Assembly: GCF_020184175.1 (NCBI RefSeq)
Contig: NC_065532.1
Coordinates: 4,154,001 to 4,218,000 of the forward strand
DNA length: 64,000 nt
Direction of reading: 5' to 3'
DNA from: Aphis gossypii
Taxonomy: Eukaryota; Arthropoda; Insecta; Hemiptera; Aphididae
Shown: piece after piece, positions 38,259 through 51,000 of the stretch
Layout of the letters: every line of letters begins with the position of its first letter
Position numbering within the stretch: position 1 is the stretch's first letter
The notes under the pieces: generated by a model
What the model was told of the DNA's origin: nothing
The model's database searches: none
Seen by the model: only the letters and a program-made list of their open reading frames with translations
Position numbers and translations under genes: made by a program

Positions 38259-41200
38259 ATGGTGAGTACCGGTGATCAGCTTTTATGTTCGGTGACTCAG
38301 TCGCCCCACAGTCGACTTAGGGCCGGTAACGCATACTCTAATCGTGTCAGGCCACTAAAACTTTAATAACGATATCGTGTGCTCGACTGTTTCCTAATAT
38401 TTATGTATTATTATACCGTCGTTATTCATGACGATCGTCTTTTAATATTTACACCACGGACTAAGATCTTAGTCCGTGATTTACACACACCTAGTCCATT
38501 TTGTAAGTGTTTACATCTATACCTCCTCCCGGTGAGCCTAATCGTGCACAATCTTTATTGTGGCATTAATACTAAGTTTTCAACTAGGGTGTTTTGTTCA
38601 CGATTAATTTTCAAAGTAAAATTAAACACTTGCGACCTGCTGTTTATTCCTACACGTTAACACATTACTTCCAATCACAGTCCATTCAGAAATTACACCT
38701 TATTACTGATAGAGCATAATACAGGTATTCAATAATTAAACTAATTAGGTGATTTTATCAGTACCTACGTGCTTATTTTACAATTCTAATAGGTATTTTT
38801 CCAAGATAAGTCATAAACTCATGATTATGGCATTTTATTGGTATTACGGTCAAATCTAATTAAATGTTATTTAGAAAGTAGCTAATCTAAATCGATTTTA
38901 ATTTAACAAAAAATTCCTACAGTATTTTATAACTTTTTTAAATTCACAATACTGTTTTATTAATTTTATGGCCTAAAATATTAATACCCTTTCAATGGTT
39001 TCAAATCTACGAACAAATCTTTTTTATTTTAGATTCTTTAGAACTGCATTGTATAATAGAATTCAATAGTTTTTTATTACTACACTGAATATTACAAATT
39101 AATGGACTGAAAAACTATTATCTGTTTTATTGCCCATAATGGATTAATAGATATTAATCTGTATTTAAGTGTACATGTCTCTGTAAAATATAAAATCAAT
39201 AATATGTATAAATATGTTTGAATTAGTTGTTATAATAGTAAATATAGTAGCTGTATATTGTTGATTGGATTTTATTTTTTTGTGGTATTATAAAAAAAAA
39301 TAACTTCAAGTTAGGTACATGTCTTTTATAATAAAATTGATAAATTTTCATATTCAATAAATCTTGGAATCATTAAAAATTTCTTATGGATTAATAATTT
39401 TCTAAAATATTAATATTATCTTTAATAATCTAATCATTTTCACCGTTGTAGGTATTTTAACCTTAAATTTGGCCAATATTATGTATCTAATAAAAGATAA
39501 GTGTTGTCACAGAGATACAGAATAGAATAATGGTTGTATATATTATATTATGGTGTTCTATCATTAACTGTATTTTCTATGTATAAGTTTAAATTTAAAA
39601 AATTAACCTATTGTAATAATTACGGAAATTAGTAATTTATAAAATAAAACTTTTTTAAAGGATTATTTATTATATTATACATTAACATGTATGTTACAGA
39701 CTTTTTTTGGACTTGGACAAACGGCGGAGTTGGAAATAATCTTAGATCGACCAGATGGAAAAAAGAAATTAGATGAAAGCAGTAAAAAAGATCAAAGTCT
39801 AATATATTATGACGGAGAAACCGTGTCTGGAAGAGTAATACACTTAATATTTTCACTAAATAAATATAGTCTCTATCTCATTATCAATACTGTCATTTTA
39901 GGTTTTTAAAAATCAAGGATAAAATTAAGTGTTTTTTTTTATACAATTTTTATTGTATCAGTTACCTATATAATATAATATTTCATCGAAATTATATTTA
40001 TATTAATTTTTATCATTAACTAGATAGACGCAAATCCACACCTTACTACACCCCTTTTTAAATTATGTCATTGAATTTAGGTCTTCTATAATACACAATA
40101 TACTTAACGAAAAATTAAATTGTTATATTATTATTATTAAAATAATTTTATTGTTTTATTTGTAGGTTAATGTAATACTAAAAAAGTCCAGCAGTCGTTT
40201 GGAACATCAGGGTATTAAAGTTGAATTCATAGGTCAAATAGAAATGTACTATGATCGAGGTAACCATCATGAGTTTACATCATTAGTCAAGGAATTAGCC
40301 AGGCCTGGAGAAATGTTACAGAATACTTCATATAATTTTGAATTTTTAAATGTAGAAAAACCATATGAAACATATACTGGCTCTAATGTGAGGCTGAGGT
40401 ATAGTATAATAGTTAATCTAATAATTAATTTATTAATATTAAAGGTTTAAATAATCTATTTTAATTTAGATACTTTTTGAGGGTTACCGTCATACGAAGA
40501 ATCTATGACATAGTAAAAGAAATGGATATTATAGTACATACCTTATCCTCTTATCCTGATATGAATAATAGTATAAAAATGGAAGTAGGAATTGAAGATT
40601 GTTTACATATTGAGTTTGAATACAATAAGTGCAAGTATGTTAATTTACTAAAAACTTTTATATCATTTTTACTCATAATTATAAATATGTGTTTATATTT
40701 TTCAGATATCACTTAAAAGATGTAATAGTGGGTAAAATTTATTTTCTACTAGTACGAATAAAGATAAAACACATGGAAATTGCCATTATTAAAAGAGAAA
40801 CTACTGGATCTGGTTAGTGCCATTTTGTTATATTAGTTATTTTTTATTAAAGTAAAATATATTTTAAATTTTTGAGTCTGTTAATAAAATTTGTATTTTA
40901 TTGTTTAGGTCCCAATACATTTAATGAAAATGAAACTATAGCTAAATATGAAATAATGGATGGAGCACCCGTTAGAGGAGAAAGTATTCCTATTAGAGTA
41001 TTTCTTGCTGGTTATGATCTCACACCTACTATGAGAGATGTAAACAAGAGATTTTCAGTTAGATACTTTTTAAATCTTGTTCTAATGGATGAAGAAGATA
41101 GACGCTACTTCAAACAACAAGTATGTTAAAACTTTTTTTTTTTTAATCTTAATTTTAAAACCTGATAGGATTTAATTTAATTGGGAGGTTAATTTTTGTT

Positions 41201-41658
41201 TTTGGATCATTGTTGTCAAACACCAAATCATGAATTATAAGTATAGAATTTTTGTTTATTTATTATTGAAATTCTTTTAAATAGTTAAAAATATAAATGG
41301 TCACTTAAAGTACAAAATAAGTAAATTTTTCTCGTGATAAAATAAATCAATTTGATGAATTTTCATATAAATGTCTTATCAGTTAGTTCTAAAGTAACAA
41401 AATTTACAGGAAATAACGTTATGGCGGAAAGGAGAAAAACATTTAAAAGGAATGCAAAATCGCAATGAACCTTCCCATTTAGTCTCTGGTAAAGATGGGC
41501 CTAAAGGAAGTGAAGCTCCTCGAACTACATCTCAATCAGTTCAACCATCTGGTTCACTGGACAATACTGATTCGGAAAATGATCATAACCATTCCCCAAT
41601 GAATGAAGGCGATGATGAACAAATACGTTCATCAATCGAAGATAGTACTAGTGAATAA
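38259..41658 (+). CDS. Vps26: Vps26, retromer complex subunit
   Basis: Seven coding exons join in phase: 38259-38261 (only the ATG), 39700-39834, 40166-40398, 40470-40634, 40706-40812, 40909-41120 and 41410-41658, about 367 residues. Vps26 is the arrestin-fold subunit of retromer, which pairs with Vps35 to return receptors from endosomes to the Golgi or plasma membrane. The N-terminus (TFFGLGQTAELEIILD), GIKVEFIGQIE, FTSLVKELARPGE and RYFLNLVLMDEEDRRYF are family hallmarks. The Ser/Asp/Glu-rich C-terminal tail of about 60 residues lies beyond the folded core and is longer than in human VPS26A. The start exon holding just the initiator codon is supported because ATG is followed at once by GTGAGT. 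Frame intact. Confidence 0.97.
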
Positions 41659-42302
41659 TATTAAATATAGTAATAATATTGTTTTTTAAGTGTCTACAAA
41701 ATGCCATTAATTTTGTTTCCGAATTTCTTTAGAAAAATAAAAATAACCAGTTATTTAAACTTTAAAAATAATAGTGTTTTATGCCTAGTCCTAATTATTG
41801 AAAAATGTATTAATCATACCTATGTTAACAGGTTAACCACTTAAACTTTTTTTTTTTTTTTACATATTAAATTGTACTATAAATTAATATACAAACAATT
41901 TATCACTTGTTAAATACTTTATGTTATACAAAGCGGCAAATTTTTATACTCTGCAAATGATATAGTTGTTATATACAGAGCGGGCCACTGTTTTTTCCTG
42001 TTTCCTGTGTTTACTGTAAGGGAGAACACAGTGGCTCATTCTATATAATACCAAAAATTGATATTTATCTACATAAATATATTAATTTATATATTTTTAT
42101 ACACAGGTTATGTATCTGTTGATTTCGTAGGATTTCTATAGGTACCTTAATTATTGTTATTGTGATTTATTGTTTAAAAATGTAATTGATTTAATTTATA
42201 GTAAACACTTATATTTGTTTTATTTTAATCAAATTCGAATACAGAAAAATATATATTCTTGTATTTTATGAAATGTATATAAAATCATTGAATACATTAT
42301 TA

Positions 42303-42355
<53 letters not shown>

Positions 42356-43938
42356 CACCTGATATTATTTGGGTTCATGCATATACAGCGGATAATGTAA
42401 ACAAATTACCTTAGCCAACTATTAAAATAGTCATGTTTACAAGACGTGTATTTTTTTAAAAAAATTATTTATTGTATTTATTATGAACTATGTCATTTTA
42501 ATCATATAGTAAATGTATCATAAATGTATTTATAAATAAATTTATTTATCAGTTTTTAACATTTCTATTAAAAAAAAAAAAAAAAAACCAAAAACAAATA
42601 GTTTAAATTATAGCTGTGTGTAATTTTATAATGTATTCTATATTTTTTGTCCAAAATATTAACATCATAATATTATGTTTAATAATATGTAAATTAAATT
42701 AAATTGTACACTGTTAAATGCTGGGGACTTAATGGGTAGGTTATATTAGTTATTATTAATAAGTATTCTATATCGCTTACTAGTTACTATATTATGCTCA
42801 AAACTTAATTATTTGAAGCATTGTATGCAAATTATTTTTGGCTTAAATATGTTTTTGATGATAAACCGATAAAACCGTTAAAAATTAGCAAAATTATTTT
42901 ACATAGGACACTTGGATAATGGGCATAAATGGGTTTTATGGAGACTGAACAAAATTGAGTTTAAATAATTTGATAGTATATGATTTGTAAAAACAATTAT
43001 TATTTATTTTCGTTTAAAATTGAAAGGTATACATACATGTAAATTTATACAAATTAAAATAACGACAGGAAAATTAATTAATTTCGTTCAGGCTTTCTAA
43101 CTTTGAACAATTTTTTGGGTTATTTAACAGATAAAAATATTCATTGAACATAGTATAGGTAAGTATTGTAACAAATAATAAATCTGTTTTCATTTAACAA
43201 TTAGATAATAAGGTATAAGAGAGTTCAAAATATTCTTTATCTCCAAGGTTCATACCCATTTCTCAGTTCTGGTCTCTTGTTTTAACCTTGTGACTATAGT
43301 TCCATGGCCACAAATTCTATAGGAGACGAGATGAGAATTTCCTTATGTTGAACAATGTCCATTGGCGATTCACAAAAGATCGTTTGAAAATTTGATAGAT
43401 CGTCGCCGTTATAGCATAATAATATTCTAAGTAGGTATAATATATTATTATTATACCTACCTATCCTACTACATGTGTTATAATTAGTAACGTGAAAAAC
43501 GCACTCTGTCGTCATAGTCACCTAGAAAAATACCGTTATTGTAGACTTAAGCGTTATAATAAGATATAAAAAAAACTATTTAACTGATCATCATTTACCT
43601 ATTCACGTACATAGAGATAGTTTTATAGCAATTTATATTTACTTTCACGTTTTACACAATATTATACGTACCTATAAGTATTCCGTCGGAAGTTGAACTA
43701 CTCTCGGACAGCCGGACACTTGCAGTAGGCACTTATTATAAGGACATCCTGTACATGTACGTATAGCTCCAGTGCAGCAGTCGTCGAGTCGGTACCTATA
43801 CTACCTTTCGCCCAAATATATACTTCCTATACCTATTTATTGGCTATATTTTGATTATTATACACATATCATACACCTATAAGTAGGTTCAGAGTTAATA
43901 CAACGAATTAGAATTCAACAAGAACCTTTGCGATTTCG
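41659..43938. other. Vps26 3' region and gene-poor AT-rich stretch
   Basis: Contains Vps26 3' UTR candidates (AAAATAAAAATAACC at about 41735) and a long ATT microsatellite at 42299-42355. The last 250 bp before 43939 probably hold the promoter of the next gene. No coding exon supported. Confidence 0.5.
42299..42355. repeat. ATT trinucleotide microsatellite
   Basis: About 57 bp of nearly pure ATT/TTA units downstream of Vps26. Confidence 0.9.
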
Positions 43939-46265
43939 ATGATGAGTTCGACCGCAGACGTCGTGCCCGAGGAAGGTGCAGGTTTGGGGTCGTTGGACGG
44001 CAAATGGGTGTCGTTGACGTGCGACAGCGACTGGTTCGACATCGACAGCGGCCGCGTCCATTGCCTGTACACGGTGGCCGGTTACATGGCCGCAATGGAC
44101 GGGACGGCGGTGATCGTCGTGCCGGCCGCGTTCCGTCACGCGTCCCAGATGGTCGCTCACGCCGCGCTGCCCGACGGCGGTGGCCGCGGCGGTCGCGGAC
44201 GCGTCGAGGTGACCGTCCACCGATGGGCGATCCGGTGCGCCCGGCCGTACAGGTTCGCGTACGTCGACGGCTGGCGCTACGAAGTGATGGGCGTCAGCGA
44301 CGAGTTCACGTTCGTCCACTGCGGCGGTGGACAGTGCGACTGCGACGCCGATGTCCGAATAGAACAGCCGACGGCCGTTCAACAGGCCGACGAACGTCGT
44401 ACGACCGACCACACGATGAACGCGTTCGTTTCGGCACTGATGGACACGCGGTCCAGCGCCTGCTCACACTGTCCGGTCTGCAACGTGCCGTCCAATCATC
44501 GACAAGTGTTGGAGTACTTGACGACAAACATCGATCGGTTGTCCAACGTTTACGCGATCATCAACAAGGAACACACCAAGTATCTATTACCGAATTTATA
44601 CGAAAAAATAAAGTGGAACCTCGATAAGTCGATAAGTCCTTTGACTTATATAAACGTTTTTTTTCACATTACCTACCAAAAATTAATGAAATATGCAATA
44701 GGTACAATATGTATAAATATATGTGTGTATACATTTTAAATTTTTACAGATTGCAGGTCATTATCATGCAAAAAACAAAAAAAAAAAACAATAAAAAATT
44801 ACAGTTTTTTTTTTTCAAATAGTGATTTTTATAATTTTATTTATATTTATAGATTTTTTCATATACCTATTATCTATATTATGTATCTTAAATATAATTT
44901 AATAGTTTAATACTACTGCTGATTTATTATAAGTTATAACTAAAAAATATGTAATACGATTTTGAAAAAATTAATAAAAAAAAGTATTTTCGATATAAGT
45001 GACTTGAATATTTTTTTTATTTTTTATCCCTATAACTGATTCAGATATTGAGGTTCCACTGTATATAAATTGCAGCAAATAAACCTGTTACACTATATTA
45101 TTAATTATATAAAATATACTAGACATAATATATGTCTATGTGTCATATATGTAGTATAGACATTATCTACATATTATATAAAAAAAAAGGTTCAAAAGTG
45201 ATATCCGCCCTCACCAAAACTCAAAAATAAAACTTTCTCTATTCTATCAATATAATATAAGTACATGTTTCTGCCAAATGAGGTAAATTATCCAATTCCA
45301 CGTTATATCCACCAAAGCAATTCCTATTTAAAGTATATTAAAAGCTGTAATAGTTATGTGCCTATACTGTATACATGTGCATAAAATATTTTCTTACTTT
45401 TCAATTCTATTTTATTTTTATTGTAACATATTATTTTAAACTATATAATATATTTACATTAGAAACTTTTGTTTTTTTCCTATCAATATCGATAACACTT
45501 TTTTTGATCAGATCGAAAACTTTGAACATTTAATTTAAGGTTTGAAAGTTATGTTTATAAAATGCTCATAATATGTATAAGAATTGATATTACTAGAAAA
45601 AGGTAATAGAAAATAATGGTCATACTATTTATTTATTATTATACAGTATATACTCACGACTCACCTCGGGCTCTTACGACTTGTACCTAACATGAAAGCA
45701 ATCGTCCTATTATACGTATTTTAAGACTAAGTAAATAATTAATTACCCAGTTGTAGTGTTTGTAGCATAAATAAATGATAATAATGTAAAACAATACATA
45801 CATATTAAATATTTCAATAGTTTAAAGCTTCTTTTAATAAATTTTGTTATAAATTATCACTAAAATATCAAATTAATTTTTGTAAAACAATGTTACATCT
45901 TGACTTTTGAATAACTAAATAAATACTTATATAGGCAAACTGAATGCTTGAACGACTGCACTTCATTATTGGATTACCAATATATTAAAACAAAAATGTT
46001 GAATCAAGAAATGGAAAACTGTAATCGATTTGCGGACGATCTGATATCGAGTCTGTTAAAAAATCGCAAAGCCATTTTCAAGACAGGCGACCATACGATT
46101 TACGTAAAGATGGACGAAACTCCCGAAAAAAAATCTACTACGGTTGAATTTTTTATGGACTCTATTATTAATTCACAAAAACAAAGCATTGTGAAGCTGA
46201 GAAGAATTTACAAAGAAATAACCATTATGATGAATACGATGCAATTGTTTGCAAAAGTATTGTAA
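43939..46265 (+). CDS. Small GC-rich protein with a possible SKICH domain and C-terminal coiled coil
   Basis: Two exons join in phase: 43939-44579 (donor GTATCT) and 45935-46265 (stop TAA), about 323 residues. Residues about 25-130 follow the SKICH pattern seen in TAX1BP1/CALCOCO proteins: a G-R-V-H-C-x-Y-T strand, and later the pair YRFAYVDG and VMGVSDEFTF, close to the family's Y-x-F-x-YVD...V-x-G-x-S-x-x-F-x-F. A CSHCPVC cysteine cluster sits near residue 175, then Leu/Ile-rich helical sequence continues into exon 2 (DYQYIKTKMLNQEMENCNRF), likely a coiled coil. Exon 1 is very GC-rich, exon 2 ordinary. SKICH proteins act in autophagy and signalling, but this one is much shorter. The domain call is by eye and could be wrong. 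Confidence 0.55.
44580..45934. other. Intron of the SKICH-like gene
   Basis: AT-rich with poly-T and poly-A runs and a family-A-like fragment at about 45470-45545. The plus frame of exon 1 stays open past the donor to 44739, so an unspliced, shorter product is possible. That tail is Ile/Tyr-rich and looks like intron read-through. Confidence 0.5.
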
Positions 46266-46745
46266 TCTTATTTGGATGTAAAAAAAAAAATCTATAATTT
46301 AATATACGTTTATACCTAATATATGATTAAATGATTATTAATAGTTAAAATATAAAAGTAAATTTGAAATCTATAGTTCGTTGCTGCCTTGTTATTTACT
46401 TATAAACAAATATTGAAATATATAACTAAACATTAGCTCTCATTCCTCATGTGGTTTTAATAAACCTTGCTAAAGTTAATTTTTACACAACTTATTGTTA
46501 AAAAAAATGTTAGTATTTATTTTCATTATATTTGTCATTAATTAAAGGAACGAATTTGAATGCTCTAAAAACCAAGAAAAATACCTTAAAAAAAGAGTGG
46601 TCAAATGAATAACGCTCTGCTGTATATTAGGTCACTATAATGGATGTATTAAATATTTAAACGTGAATTAAATGATAGGTATCAATGTATCATTGTATAC
46701 GAAATTCAATTCTGCAGAACGAATATGATTTGTCAGCTAGGATAT
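46266..46745. other. Short gene-free stretch before the repeat and element
   Basis: AT-rich 3' flank of the SKICH-like gene. No feature recognised. Confidence 0.5.
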
Positions 46746-46845
46746 ATTTTCTATTTTTCCAGGGGATGGTGAAAAAAGTGGTTTATGTTTTAACGGCCTG
46801 AATACACCGAAATTTTAGTTTTTTTATAATTATTGTTAGCCTAAC
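46746..46845 (-). repeat. Family A repeat, copy 4, left part (interrupted by the palindromic element)
   Basis: Matches the inverse of about 34987-35110 (GGTTTATGTTTTAACGGCCT, then GTTAGCCTAAC). It continues at 62548 on the other side of the element with the sequence expected from copy 3, so the large element sits inside this repeat. Confidence 0.85.
46840..46845. repeat. Left target-site duplication CCTAAC
   Basis: CCTAAC directly precedes the 5'-AGTAG end of the palindromic element and recurs at 62548-62553. In the related unoccupied copy the motif occurs once (as GTTAGG at 34987-34992). Confidence 0.9.
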
Positions 46846-48019
46846 AGTAGAATAAAATAGATAGTTCTGGAGCTCCTCCCCCTTAAATTTTACATGTAAA
46901 AGCATAGGCTTCTCTGTATAGGCAATTCGTAGTACAGGCTCCTCCCAAACTTGTATTAATTACTCAATATAGGCAACCCGCAACACGCATAAACCCAACA
47001 CCATCACCAGATCCTACACGTAACCGGCATATATTTTATACCTTCTCCTTCAAACCCCCACCTTTTGAAGAAAAATAATATATATAATATTCTGATGTAC
47101 ATTATGTGTATCGACTAAATCGTACCCTTGGCCGACATATATCCCCCCCCCCCAATCAAATATATTACCACCCCTTTATTTAAATACATACACACACACA
47201 ACATATTTACCATCACATACATACATACGTCATACATATATACATACGTACAAACATACTCATAATATAATATAAGGTACCTACAACATAACACATATAC
47301 CTATCTAAAAATATTATATTATCTTCTATTTTCAGATTATAATGACATTCAAAATATATATGTATAGCTAAATCGTTTCAATCAAAACTGTTATACTTAA
47401 GGAAATTGTATTTTCTCATGTTATATGGATAAAATCTAATTTAATAGTCATCGATAATGTTCACATTAAGGTATATAATGTATTGATAGTAGACACATTA
47501 GGGTTAGATACAATGTACATCAGCCATATAATTAAATGTCTTTAAGTGGACATATTATATAGTAATTAGTCATTATCAATTTATAATAATATAAAGAATG
47601 TATTGATACTTAATAGCAGACGCATTAGTGCATCCGGTATCACAACGATTACAAACATGTACAAGCCTGTAGTGACACGTCCGAGTATTGTCGATGAATT
47701 TCAGCCAAAAAGTATAGTGCACAGAGCAATATGAAATCAGTCCCTTTCAAGTGACAAGTCGTGTTATTTCGGAGTTCTTAAGTGTTTTTAAAGTGTATAC
47801 AAGTATTTTAAAAATCAAATTATTTATTTTTAATGAACACTGTAGTTCATTTTTACTACCACTATATTGTGCGCATGCGCTAGTAAATTGCTTATATACA
47901 ACTAATTTCACACTGTTATTTAAAGTACAATTTCTATAACTCATTACCCATCTATTTCGTTGAAGGGTACAGTCTTGTTTTGCGAGTTCGACTAGTGTTC
48001 TTCAGTTTTAAACATAATC

Positions 48020-51000
48020 ATGTTTTCGTGTAGTGTATGCGATAAAACCTTTACATTGATTAAAAATCTACACAGACACGCCAAGTCACACGAATCACTC
48101 ACTAAAATCGTATGCAGTATTTGCTCAGAAATATTCACACGGAGAGATAACCTCATCAGACATAGCAAGGATAAACATCGTAAGTATTTTTTAAACTATT
48201 TACAGATTTATTAGATAAAATATTCATAATCAAATTAATAATAAATAATTCTATTTTCAGGTTCAAATATTATAGTTCAACAACAACCAACCGTAACCAA
48301 GCAAGAAATTCAAGATTTTTTTACACCAGCTGAACACATTTACGATTATAATGGTAAATATATTATTCAAAATTTTATATATATATAACTTACTTAGGTA
48401 ATTATAAAAAATAGAACACTTCATGTAGAAATATTACTTTATTGATGAATTAAAATAAATGTTGCTTTATATCTTCCAAAATATTTAAAATAAAAAATGC
48501 TATCAGTTTTTTTAAAAATCGCATATAACAATACCTGTAAAAATAAAAGCATCTTAATTTAATACATAAAAACATACAGAAACATCATCAAGCTGTATAA
48601 AATCATAGAAAACATATCATAATTTAGATAAAATCCTGATAAATCCTGTAATTATCATAGTTAACCCCGTTAAAATCATATGCATATAATATAATACATG
48701 TATTTTAAAAATGTTCGTAAAATTGTTCAATAATTTTGATAAATACTTGTAATAATATATTAATTGAAAATATTTCCATACGATTGTTATCATAATGCTA
48801 TTAAAAAACATACGTGATACGTAAATAATTTTAATTTATTATATAATATATTTTTAAGTATAAACAGACATGTTATTAAATATATTCGACCATATCATAC
48901 ATATATAATAATACAATATGAATATCTTATTTTTTCCATGAAAAACATATACAGATTTAATATAATACCAATAAAAACATAAATAGGCAGACTATTTATA
49001 CTATACTATTTAACTATTACGAAAGCCAGCGTATATACATCTTACTGTTATTATTATTTCATGCTACACAAAAGAACGTTGTGTATTATTAGTATAACTG
49101 AAAGCTCTATATATCATATTTGTTTTTGTTTTTACATATATTATATACAATATACATTACATATACATGTGTGTAATACTAGAGCTTGATACCTAGGTAA
49201 CTCATTTTATTAATGTATATTTTAAAAAATCGTATTTTCTTTACGATTAACACATCACTAACATTTTTTTAAATTCTTAATTTTTCTTCAGGTACTTTTA
49301 CTAAAAAACGTTTATATTTATAACCATTTTATCTTTACACACATATTTTCTATAATGTTTATCAATTTCAGTTCCTTCGGCTTCAAATCGTAATAATCTT
49401 AAGCGTGTACATGCGGAAAATTCGAACGAAGCAGTAAATGCTAAAAAAACACGCATGACCTTCGTTAAAACCCCCGGTTTTGTTAAGACTGGTTCATCGC
49501 TCTCTAATAAAATCATTTGGTATTATAAGAAAAATACAGATAATTTGAACAACTTCAGCGCATTTTTAGTATCATCAAAAAATGACTTAATTCAATTACT
49601 TAAATCATCATCATCGACAAAACACCCAATTAAATTCAACCTGAAACTGGAAGCAACGTACAGCCGGCCAAACGTAGAGAATTCAGCTGAGAACCGCGCG
49701 TTTAAAACTTCAGCTAAAGAAATTTTTATGGATACGGATATTAACTCAATAGTAGAACGAACGTTCGTAAAATTATTGGTTGAAGAGGATGTTTATACAT
49801 CTAAAGGAAGTGGCTTTACATTGGAAGCCATAGACGGCTTGTTATTAGGAGTATACAATTACACACCTATGGGTGGCTCATCATATATTCCGTTACCAAA
49901 TTACATTAAGAATAAAAAGGCAGTCATCAACCCCCAAAACTCAGACCAACAGTGCTTCAAGTGGGCAATCTTATCAAGATACGTTTCGGGTAATGCCAAA
50001 AATCAAGTGGCTGAAAATTATACATCGCTCGAGGACAAATATAATTTTTCTGTTTAACATTCCCAACACCTGTGAGGGAAATAAAAACATTTGAAAAAAA
50101 TAACCTGAACACGTCTGTCAATGTATTTGGATTAAAAAAAGAAAAGAATAAGAAACATATTGTTTATCCACTTAAGGTTATTGATGAAGAAAAAAAATAT
50201 CATTTCGATCTTTTACTAATTACTGTGGGAGGTAAAAGCCACTACACATACATCTCAAATTTCTCGCGTCTTGTTAGAGCACAAAAAACGTCACATGTCG
50301 GTCGTGTAATATTTTGCAAACGTTGCTTTACATCGTTCGATAATCAACCCCGGAAGAATACGCTATGTGGACAAGCAGCACTTGATCAGCATAAATTGAT
50401 ATGCGGATCGCACAAACCTATATTACCTCAGATGCCTGAGCCCGGTTCAATGTTGGAGTTTAGTGCATGGAACAAAACACAACACGCCCCCATAGTTATT
50501 TATGCTGACTTCGAGGCGCTTCTCGTTAAATGTAACGAGAAAAAAGGAAAAAATACAACTGTAATTCAAAATCATGAGCCTATGAGTTATGGTTTTTTCG
50601 TAAAGGTCGATGACCACATACCAAAAGAACTGCTTGAAAATTTTGAAATACCAACATCGCCAGTTATATACCGCGGAAGTAATGAAAATAAAGAGGTAGC
50701 AAAACATTTCGTACAAAGCATTGTTGAAATTGCTGAAAAAATAGACAAACTACTCAAAACCATGATACCTATAATTTGGACACCTGAACAACAACGATTA
50801 CATGATGCATGTACAACATGTAATTTGTGCAAAAATAGGTTTTCTGTGGAAAACCATAAAGTAGCTGATCATTGCCATCTATCGGGAAAATTTAGACAAA
50901 CTTTATGTAATTCATGTAATCTCAAGCTTCAACGACCAAATTTTGTACCGGTTTTCTTTCACAATTTAACCAACTATGATGCTCACTTTTTGGTAACTGA

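Noticed and set aside
43915..44412. 165-codon minus-strand frame
   Set aside because: Antisense to the GC-rich exon of the SKICH-like gene. Val/Arg/His-rich, no recognisable domain, no splice or promoter context.
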